The notes beneath the pieces are model-generated. The model searched no databases. It saw nothing but the letters and a program-made list of their open reading frames with translations, and was not told where the DNA came from. This document shows positions 1-4,733 of a DNA stretch of 5,198 bases, piece by piece (within the stretch, counting starts at the first letter, position 1; every line of letters begins with the position of its first letter). The stretch spans positions 1 to 5,198 of the forward strand of contig JAJXTJ010000127.1 of NCBI GenBank assembly GCA_021783895.1. The letters are read 5' to 3'. Made by a program: the position numbers and the translations under genes. This DNA comes from Pseudomonadota bacterium (GTDB lineage: Bacteria > Pseudomonadota > Gammaproteobacteria > Burkholderiales > Sulfuricellaceae).

Positions 1-60
1 GCTATGTTATAGCGTTTGCCTTGTGCTTTCCAGACAAGAGATTTGGTCTATGATTGAGTG

Positions 61-89
61 TTGCCGCAAGCCATGAAAGTCGATACAAT
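61..89 (+). promoter_or_regulatory. Predicted sigma70-type promoter of sodB
   Basis: A -35-like TTGCCG (61-66) lies 17 bases upstream of a -10-like TACAAT (84-89), which differs from TATAAT at one position. This would start transcription near 96-97 and give a leader of about 50 bases before the sodB ATG at 145. It is the best hexamer pair in the AT-rich leader and is correctly placed and oriented. It is a consensus match only. Confidence 0.5.
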
Positions 90-124
90 TAAACTTAGTC
101 TAATTTAATGACTTGTTTTAAACA
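89..124. promoter_or_regulatory. AT-rich dyads over the sodB transcription start (possible operator)
   Basis: Two small inverted repeats follow the -10 box. The first (89-108) pairs TTAAACTTAG with CTAATTTAA around T99, with one bulged base. An overlapping arrangement puts AGTC (97-100) opposite GACT (110-113). The second (114-124) is TGTTT-T-AAACA, a perfect 11-base palindrome. The first overlaps the predicted start site, where a repressor would act. sodB genes are often controlled by iron or Fe-S responsive regulators, but neither dyad is a clear Fur or IscR site, so no regulator is assigned. Confidence 0.35.
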
Positions 125-144
125 CTGACGATTGGAGAATAATA

Positions 145-729
145 ATGGAACACACCCTACCCGCCCTGCCCTATGCCATGGACGCCCTGCAGCCCCATAT
201 GTCCAAGGAAACTTTTGAATACCACTATGGCAAACACCATCAGGCCTATGTCACCAACCTGAACAACCTGATCAAGGGCACCGAATATGAAAGCCTGGGC
301 CTGGAAGCCATCATCAGGAAGGCCCCGGCTGGCGGCGTATACAACAATTCCGCTCAGGTGTGGAACCACACCTTCTTCTGGAACTGCATGAAGCCGAACG
401 GCGGCGGCCAGCCCAGCGGCGCGCTGGCTGACGCCATCAAGGCCAAATGGGGTTCCGTCGACGAGTTCAGGAAAGCCTTCCAGACCTCCGCTGTCGGCAA
501 CTTCGGCTCCGGCTGGACCTGGCTGGTGAAGAAGGCTGACGGCTCCGTCGATATCGTCAACATGGGCGCCGCCGGCACTCCGCTGACCACCGGCGACAAA
601 GCCCTGCTGTGCGTCGACGTGTGGGAGCATGCCTACTACATCGACTACCGCAACCTGCGTCCGAAGTTCGTCGAAACTTTCCTGGCTAACCTGGTCAACT
701 GGGATTTCGTGGCAAAGAACTTCGCCTGA
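145..729 (+). CDS. sodB: Superoxide dismutase, iron type
   Basis: Cytoplasmic enzyme converting superoxide to hydrogen peroxide and oxygen. The 194-residue protein has the usual length of bacterial FeSOD. The four metal ligands are visible: H27 in the N-terminal helical hairpin ([11 protein letters not shown]), H75 ([10 protein letters not shown]), and D158 and H162 (DVWEHAYY). The NNSAQVWNH segment with Q71 and the AGTPLT segment (143-148) favour iron over manganese, because MnSODs usually carry the corresponding glutamine in the C-terminal domain. There is no signal peptide, consistent with a cytosolic location. GGAG at 134-137, seven bases before ATG 145, supports the start. The gene is probably monocistronic, with its own promoter upstream and a convergent gene 53 bp downstream. 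Nothing in it is truncated or unusual. Confidence 0.97.
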   Translation: MEHTLPALPYAMDALQPHMSKETFEYHYGKHHQAYVTNLNNLIKGTEYESLGLEAIIRKAPAGGVYNNSAQVWNHTFFWNCMKPNGGGQPSGALADAIKAKWGSVDEFRKAFQTSAVGNFGSGWTWLVKKADGSVDIVNMGAAGTPLTTGDKALLCVDVWEHAYYIDYRNLRPKFVETFLANLVNWDFVAKNFA

Positions 730-782
730 TTCTGCGCTCCTGTTTCTTGACAATGATGTTTTGAACAAATGTCGTTTCTCAC

Positions 783-1736
783 TTAACCCCAGACCGCCCG
801 AAATTGCGCCACAAACGCGTCCAGATGCGCATCGGGCAGGCAGTTGATCCCGGCGGCGGCCTTGCGCCCGCCGCCGCTGTCGAAGCGCCGGCACAGATCG
901 TCCGCTCCCATCGGCGCGGCAAGCGGGGCGCGCACGCTGACGGTGTAGCCCCCCGAACGCCGCGCCAGAATCGCATGGGCGCGTTTTGGCCAGGACTGCG
1001 ACAGGCGATTGCCGAACGAACCGCTGACGCGGCGGCTCCAGGGCGCATCGGGCAGGATGTATAGCGCGACGGCTCCCGTCGCCATCTCCGGCTGGAGCTC
1101 TCCGGCTTTAGCCATATCTTCGACATAGCCTTGTTGCAGCTGGCGAAATGCCGGCTCCCCGGCGATGAAGGCGAAGGGGTCGGCATGACCATGCAGCAAC
1201 CGGTACAACTCATCGGGCGGGAAATGAAGATCGGCCAGGGTTTCTCCGTAGCCGTTGTAATTGAGGCATACCCCCAGGCTCTGCAACGCGTCGAGCTGGT
1301 CGGCGCTTAACCGCAGGGGTTTGGCAGCACGTCGCGCGGCTTCGTGGAGGTTGTCGCCGAACGCGCCGACCACCGCCCAGATGCGGTATCGGCCTTGCAG
1401 GAATCGGTCGACCAGCAGGCTGGTGCAGACGTCGGGAGCACTGTCGATATGAACTTCGAAGCCCCGATGAGCAGGAAGGTCGCCGGAAAAATGATGGTCA
1501 AAATAGACCACTTGGGCGCCTCGCTCCAGCAAGGCCAGCAACGCCTCCCGGTTCTTGTCCAGAGAAATGTCCAGCACGGTGATCTTGTCACCCGGTTTCG
1601 CCATGACCCGCTCAAGTAAGGTAATATCCCTCTTCACCCCGGTAATGAGCTGGCTGTCTGCGGGATAGGCCAGCCTCAACTGGTGCAGGGCGCAAATGCC
1701 GTCAGCGTCGCCATTGAATACGTCGTAATGAGTCAT
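783..1736 (-). CDS. DHH family phosphoesterase (DHH-DHHA1)
   Basis: 317-residue protein of the DHH phosphoesterase superfamily (RecJ, NrnA, GdpP C-terminus and relatives), metal-dependent enzymes cleaving phosphodiester or phosphoanhydride bonds. Visible motifs in order are NGDADG (residues 8-13, motif I), D56 in VLDIS (motif II), DHH at 80-82 (motif III), D128 in AFGDN (motif IV), and a C-terminal DHHA1-like SGGGRKAAAG (287-296). The full set of metal-binding acids suggests an active enzyme. The DHHA1 motif is GGGR instead of the common GGGH, so the substrate may differ from RecJ or NrnA; nanoRNA, cyclic-dinucleotide products and small phosphorylated metabolites are all possible. The ATG at 1736 gives motif I at the N-terminus as expected, although its upstream AAAATTTT has no good Shine-Dalgarno. 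It is convergent with sodB, with no clear terminator between, and divergent from the VanZ-like gene. Confidence 0.88.
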   Translation of the reverse strand: MTHYDVFNGDADGICALHQLRLAYPADSQLITGVKRDITLLERVMAKPGDKITVLDISLDKNREALLALLERGAQVVYFDHHFSGDLPAHRGFEVHIDSAPDVCTSLLVDRFLQGRYRIWAVVGAFGDNLHEAARRAAKPLRLSADQLDALQSLGVCLNYNGYGETLADLHFPPDELYRLLHGHADPFAFIAGEPAFRQLQQGYVEDMAKAGELQPEMATGAVALYILPDAPWSRRVSGSFGNRLSQSWPKRAHAILARRSGGYTVSVRAPLAAPMGADDLCRRFDSGGGRKAAAGINCLPDAHLDAFVAQFRAVWG

Positions 1737-1775
1737 AAAATTTTGGATCGCGATCAGGATCAGGTCGGCTGAACT
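1737..1775. promoter_or_regulatory. 39-bp divergent intergenic region with GATC palindrome
   Basis: The starts of the DHH gene (minus) and VanZ-like gene (plus) are only 39 bp apart, so their promoters must overlap each other or lie within the opposing gene. The gap contains a perfect 10-base palindrome GATCGCGATC (1746-1755) and a third GATC at 1758-1761. No convincing -35/-10 pair was found for either direction, and ribosome binding sites on both sides are weak. A shared operator is possible but not shown. Confidence 0.3.
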
Positions 1776-3026
1776 ATGCTAACACAGAAAAACAAAGCTC
1801 CCAGCGCCAGTCCCTTTCTGGCGGCAGCCTACGCCTTGCTGATCGTTTACGGCAGCCTTTACCCGTTTAGCGGCTGGCTCCCTGCCGAGGACATGCTGGC
1901 GTTTCTGACCGACCCCTGGCCGCGCTATATCATCCGTTCGGATGTCATCATCAACATCCTGGTCTACCTGCCGATGGGGTTGCTGGTCGCACGTGCGTTG
2001 CGTTACCGGCTGCGTCCAGTGGCGGCGGTGATCGCCGCCACCGCGCTGTGCCTGCTGTTGAGCTTTACCATGGAAAGCCTGCAGGCCCTGCTGCCGGATC
2101 GGGTTTCATCCCGCCTCGACTTGGTGCTCAACGGGCTGGGCGGACTGGGCGGAGCGCTGCTGGCGAAACTGGCCGCCAATCCGCCGGGACCGCTACGCAG
2201 GCTGGCCGCTCTGCGCCGCGAGTGGTTCCTGCCCGGACGCGCCATGGATCTGGGCTTGGTCGCCTTCGGCTTGTGGGCGCTTTCGCAGCTTACTCCGCTG
2301 CTGCTTTCGCTGGATACCGACACCCTGCGTAAAGCGCTGCTACCGCTTTGGACACCAGGTTTCCCCACGCTCTTCAACTGGTCGCAACTGACTGCCTACG
2401 CTTGCAGTATTGCCGGCCTGGGCTTGTTTGGCACGATTCTCGCCCGCGTCGAAAAGAATACGGCACTGCCATTCATCGGCTTTGTCGGCGCCGTGCTGCT
2501 GGTGAAAATTCTGGTAATGGGCCGCTATCTTGCGCTGGAAACGGCGATTGGCGCCGCCATCGGAATGGTCCTGGCGGTTGTCCTGCAACCTGCCCCCAAG
2601 CCATTCCGGTCTGCCGCAGGCGGCTTGGCCCTGCTGGCCGGATTCTCCCTCGCCGAGCTGGAACCGGCGACAAGCGTGATCTTCATCCCCCCACGGCCAT
2701 TCAACTGGATTCCCTTCCATGGCCAAATGCACAACCTGGCCAGTTTCAGCGAAATCCTTTCACTGTTCTGGCCGTTCCTTGCCCTGGGATGCCTTGGCGC
2801 CTTCGCCACCAAGCCCAATCGGCGCAGGTTGATGGCTTTTATCGGCGGCTTGCTGGTGCTGGCCCTGATGTTCGCGCTGGAGTGGCAACAGCAGACCATT
2901 CCGGGGCGGTACGCCGACATCACCGACATTTTGCTGGCGCTGGCCGGCTGGTCGCTGCCTTGGTGGTGGCGCATCCACACCGCACGAGGAGAACCGCATG
3001 GACAGCCTGGCCGAACTCACCCATAA
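1776..3026 (+). CDS. VanZ family integral membrane protein, probably with two VanZ-like domains
   Basis: 416-residue, very hydrophobic protein with about 12 predicted membrane segments (roughly residues 12-31, 55-74, 80-99, 114-133, 157-178, 205-224, 231-249, 252-271, 280-296, 323-345, 352-369 and 382-398). The first 130 residues match the VanZ pattern: YGSLYPF (25-31), DVIINILVYLPMGLL (56-70), ESLQALLPDRV (100-110) and DLVLNGLGG (115-123). Residues 369-392 (EWQQQTIPGR, DITDILLALAG) repeat the ExxQ-P-R-D-L-G pattern with no gaps, which suggests an internal duplication. VanZ is named from a teicoplanin-resistance accessory gene, but most chromosomal family members have no known function, so resistance is not inferred. 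ATG 1776 places the first helix at the N-terminus; its Shine-Dalgarno is weak (AGG at 1762-1764). The 3' end overlaps the MazG-like gene by 29 bp, indicating co-transcription. Confidence 0.85.
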   Translation: MLTQKNKAPSASPFLAAAYALLIVYGSLYPFSGWLPAEDMLAFLTDPWPRYIIRSDVIINILVYLPMGLLVARALRYRLRPVAAVIAATALCLLLSFTMESLQALLPDRVSSRLDLVLNGLGGLGGALLAKLAANPPGPLRRLAALRREWFLPGRAMDLGLVAFGLWALSQLTPLLLSLDTDTLRKALLPLWTPGFPTLFNWSQLTAYACSIAGLGLFGTILARVEKNTALPFIGFVGAVLLVKILVMGRYLALETAIGAAIGMVLAVVLQPAPKPFRSAAGGLALLAGFSLAELEPATSVIFIPPRPFNWIPFHGQMHNLASFSEILSLFWPFLALGCLGAFATKPNRRRLMAFIGGLLVLALMFALEWQQQTIPGRYADITDILLALAGWSLPWWWRIHTARGEPHGQPGRTHP

Positions 3027-3354
3027 ACTGCGCGACTTCGCCCGGGAGCGCGACTGGGAGCAGTTTCACGCACCGAAGAACCTGGCGATGGCGATGATCG
3101 TGGAAGCGGCGGAACTGGTCGAGCATTTCCAGTGGCTCACCGCCGAACAGAGCTATGCACTTGACGCCGCCAAGCTGGAGGAAGTGCGCCAGGAAATCGG
3201 CGACGTGCTGATCTACCTGACGCGCATCGCGGATAGGCTGGGCATCGACCCGGTTGCCGCAGCGCATGACAAGATGGTGATCAATGCCGCAAAATACCCG
3301 GCTGAACTTGCCCGTGGCAGCGCTGCCAAATCAGGTAATTACAACAAAACATAA
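2998..3354 (+). CDS. MazG-like nucleotide pyrophosphohydrolase (DCTPP1/iMazG type)
   Basis: 118-residue cytoplasmic all-alpha NTP pyrophosphatase. It shows the MazG metal-binding signature E36xxE39, 26 residues, E66xxD69, within VEAAELVEHFQW and EIGDVLIYL. The N-terminal RDWEQFHAPKNL (18-29) resembles the dCTPase DCTPP1/RS21-C6 branch of single-domain MazG proteins more than the two-domain MazG of E. coli. The likely role is hydrolysis of (d)NTPs, including dCTP or modified analogues, to the monophosphate and pyrophosphate, keeping the pool clean. Exact substrate cannot be read from sequence. AGGAG at 2987-2991, six bases before ATG 2998, is the best Shine-Dalgarno in the window and fixes the start even though it lies inside the VanZ-like gene. 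Palindromic element A begins within a few bases of the stop codon. The last ten or so residues are low-conservation tail. Confidence 0.92.
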   Translation: MDSLAELTHKLRDFARERDWEQFHAPKNLAMAMIVEAAELVEHFQWLTAEQSYALDAAKLEEVRQEIGDVLIYLTRIADRLGIDPVAAAHDKMVINAAKYPAELARGSAAKSGNYNKT

Positions 3355-3360
3355 TGCTAG

Positions 3361-3499
3361 AAAAATCACTTAACCACGGGGATCACGGGGTAAAATCGAT
3401 ATGTTACATAGCTTTGTCCAAGCACCCGCTGGGTAATAATTTGATGCCCCGAACCTCTTGTTCTTCCCCGTGTACCCCGTGGTTCAAATGCTGTTTTTA
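3361..3499. repeat. Palindromic intergenic element, copy A
   Basis: Inverted arms flank a 75-bp core (3391-3465). The left arm (3370-3390) is TTAACC followed by two CACGGGG units with 9-bp period. The right arm (3466-3487) is its near-complement; over 3372-3390 against 3466-3484, 17 of 19 bases pair, with an AT/TA difference and one extra base near the outer end. AAAAA (3361-3365) and TTTTT (3494-3498) lie symmetrically outside the arms and may be the true ends. The core shares 30 of 34 bases (3401-3434) with copy B, including an inner small hairpin ACCC-GCT-GGGT. No coding potential. It fills nearly all of the space between the MazG-like stop and the ferredoxin start. It looks like a non-autonomous, MITE- or REP-like element. 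Confidence 0.85.
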
Positions 3500-3516
3500 A
3501 GTTTAAGGAAATCAAT

Positions 3517-3825
3517 ATGAGCTACTACGAGAAACACGTTTTCTTCTGCACCAACGTGCGCGAGGATGGCGGCCCCTGCTGCTCCAACCACGGCGCGCAG
3601 GAAATGCGCGATTATGCCAAAAGCCGGATCAAGAAGCTTGACCTCAACGGCGCGGGCAAGATCCGCATCAACAGCGCCGGCTGCCTCGATCGTTGCGACG
3701 AAGGTCCGGTTCTGGTGGTCTATCCCGATGCGGTCTGGTACACCTACGTGGACAAGGAAGACATCGACGAAATCGTCGACCAGCACCTGGTCAACGGCAA
3801 GATCGTCGATCGCCTGAAAATCTGA
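3517..3825 (+). CDS. Thioredoxin-like [2Fe-2S] ferredoxin
   Basis: 102-residue soluble ferredoxin of the thioredoxin-fold type (related to Aquifex/Azotobacter/Clostridium 2Fe-2S ferredoxins and the NuoE C-terminal domain). Candidate cluster ligands are C11 (HVFFCTN), C21 or C22 (GGPCCSNHG), and C56 and C60 in GCLDRCDEGP (55-64), the hallmark spacing CxxxC. These proteins carry one electron; the partner is not known and no redox enzyme is encoded next to it in this window. The AAGGAA at 3505-3510, six bases before ATG 3517, supports the start. The intergenic space upstream is almost entirely repeat element A, so the promoter must be inside that element or the gene must depend on read-through from the MazG-like gene. 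The TGA stop is inside the left arm of the hairpin at 3824-3862. Confidence 0.92.
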   Translation: MSYYEKHVFFCTNVREDGGPCCSNHGAQEMRDYAKSRIKKLDLNGAGKIRINSAGCLDRCDEGPVLVVYPDAVWYTYVDKEDIDEIVDQHLVNGKIVDRLKI

Positions 3826-3862
3826 GTCATGTAGGGTGCGCCGTGCGCACCCTACATGACTC
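3824..3862. terminator. Perfect palindrome between convergent genes, possible bidirectional terminator
   Basis: The 17 bases at 3824-3840 (GAGTCATGTAGGGTGCG) are exactly complementary to 3846-3862. With the C3841-G3845 pair this makes an 18-bp stem closed by a three-base loop (CGT). It lies between two converging genes and includes two bases of the ferredoxin stop (3823-3825) and the whole amidohydrolase stop (3852-3854). Placement suggests transcription termination in both directions, but no T-run follows on either strand, so Rho-independent action is doubtful. The GTAGGGTGCGC...GCGCACC core resembles a palindrome that, from memory, recurs between genes of many proteobacteria, so it may be a repetitive extragenic palindrome. 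Confidence 0.65.
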
Positions 3863-4562
3863 TCACCGCCCGGCACAAAGCCTCGATCACCCGGCACCGC
3901 ACGTCGCGCCAGCGGCGCCCTCCATCCGAAACGTGCTTCTGGTTGATCTCCAGCTCGATGCCGATGTAAACCTCCGCCGGAAAACGGCGGCGCAGGTAGG
4001 CGGTTAAGCCGTCGGACTTGCCGGCGTAGGGATAATTGCGGCGTACCTTCAGGTTGGGCGCCAACACCCTGAGCTGCGCCTGCCAGCGGCGGCACAGTTC
4101 GAACTCGCCGGGCCGCGCCGGGTCGTAGAGCAGGCCGATATCGGCGTTGCGCGCTACGCCGTCCAGCGCCGGCGTGAAGCTGTGGGAGGCGACATGAATC
4201 ACCCGGCTGCCGCGCGCAATCGCTGCAGCGATGTCCGCCTCGACCTTGTTCCGGTGCGGCAGGTAATGTCTTTCCAGTATCTCGCTGCGGACCCCGACGG
4301 GTGTACCCCGCGTGGCCTCGGAATACAGGCGCGGATGGCCGATCGAACGGTTGAGGTCGACCAGCAGGCGGCTGGTGGTAGAGGCGAATAAGGGAGCGTC
4401 CAGCGCCCTGGCCAGCTCTCTGGCCAAGGCGAACGCACCGGCATCGTAGCCGCGGTGGGTTTGCAGCATTGCCTCGAAACCCGCAAACAAGTGCCGGTAG
4501 CGGGACGGGATGCGGTTCCCGCCATGCTCGCAGGTGATCAGGAAGTGGTCCGTTTTCGACAT
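3852..4562 (-). CDS. N-formylglutamate amidohydrolase family protein
   Basis: 236-residue, probably cytoplasmic metal-dependent hydrolase of the FGase family. The named member (HutG of the five-step histidine pathway) splits N-formylglutamate into formate and glutamate. Family motifs seen are CEHGGNRIP (11-19, E12 and H13), HRGYDAGA (36-43, H36 and D40), SRLLVDLNRS (64-73), HVASHSFTP (123-131), GLLYDP and RRNYPYAGKSDG. E12, H13 and H127 are likely metal or catalytic residues by family analogy. No histidine-utilisation gene is nearby. Instead a GCS2 ligase lies upstream on the same strand, so it more likely processes a product or precursor of that amidoligase system than formylglutamate from histidine. 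The upstream sequence has only a weak TAGG-type Shine-Dalgarno before ATG 4562. The last residues (AVRVM) are encoded within or next to the 3824-3862 palindrome, suggesting that the element trimmed or replaced the original C-terminus. Confidence 0.85.
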   Translation of the reverse strand: MSKTDHFLITCEHGGNRIPSRYRHLFAGFEAMLQTHRGYDAGAFALARELARALDAPLFASTTSRLLVDLNRSIGHPRLYSEATRGTPVGVRSEILERHYLPHRNKVEADIAAAIARGSRVIHVASHSFTPALDGVARNADIGLLYDPARPGEFELCRRWQAQLRVLAPNLKVRRNYPYAGKSDGLTAYLRRRFPAEVYIGIELEINQKHVSDGGRRWRDVRCRVIEALCRAVRVM

Positions 4563-4575
4563 AGCCTATCAACCT

Positions 4576-4733
4576 ATAAAGCTCTGTTAACCACGGGGCA
4601 CACGGGGATCACGGGGTAACCTCAACATGTTACACAGTTCTGTCCAAGCACCCGTTGGGTGAATGAGCTGACGCCATTAAGCCCTTGTTTTCCCCGTGAT
4701 CCCCGTGTGCCCCGTGGTTAAGTGCCGTTTTTA
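4576..4733. repeat. Palindromic intergenic element, copy B (perfect 30-bp inverted repeat)
   Basis: The left arm (4587-4616) consists of TTAAC and three 9-bp-period units, CACGGGGCA, CACGGGGAT and CACGGGG. The right arm (4692-4721) is its exact reverse complement over all 30 bases. The 75-bp core (4617-4691) has the same length as the core of copy A and is closely related over its first half, with an inner hairpin ACCC-GTT-GGGT (4650-4660). After the right arm, TGCCGTTTTTA matches copy A's TGCTGTTTTTA and ends on the stop codon of the GCS2 gene (4731-4733). The inverted arms are certain; the outer ends are less so, the left one particularly. Same orientation as copy A, 1,217 bp apart. No coding potential; it separates the GCS2 and amidohydrolase genes. 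Confidence 0.88.

Noticed and set aside
1..13. GCTAT-GTT-ATAGC small hairpin at the left window edge
   Set aside because: A five-bp stem at the edge without context; could be the end of an upstream terminator but cannot be supported.
747..752. Perfect TTGACA between sodB and the DHH gene as a -35 box
   Set aside because: No -10-like hexamer at 15-19 bases downstream, and a plus-strand promoter here would only read antisense into the DHH gene.
757..767. TGTT-TTG-AACA inverted repeat as a sodB terminator
   Set aside because: Only four base pairs, AT-rich and without a following T-run; too weak to call.
157..894. 245-codon open frame on the minus strand across sodB
   Set aside because: It is antisense to a clearly conserved SodB, has low-complexity composition typical of antisense frames in GC-rich DNA, and ends inside the DHH gene region.
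2348..3097. 249-codon plus-strand open frame inside the VanZ-like and MazG-like genes
   Set aside because: Arg/Pro-rich out-of-frame product with no motif; the overlapping frames encode a coherent membrane protein and a MazG signature.
3484..4572. 362-codon open frame on the minus strand across the ferredoxin and amidohydrolase genes
   Set aside because: It runs through two genes with strong family motifs in other frames, starts inside the amidohydrolase leader, and shows the Arg/Pro/Gly-rich composition of a shadow frame.
3370..4721. The two repeated elements as a CRISPR array or as a composite transposon
   Set aside because: Only two copies 1.2 kb apart with genes between them and internal palindromes over 100 bp, so not CRISPR. 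No transposase is present, so a composite transposon cannot be claimed.
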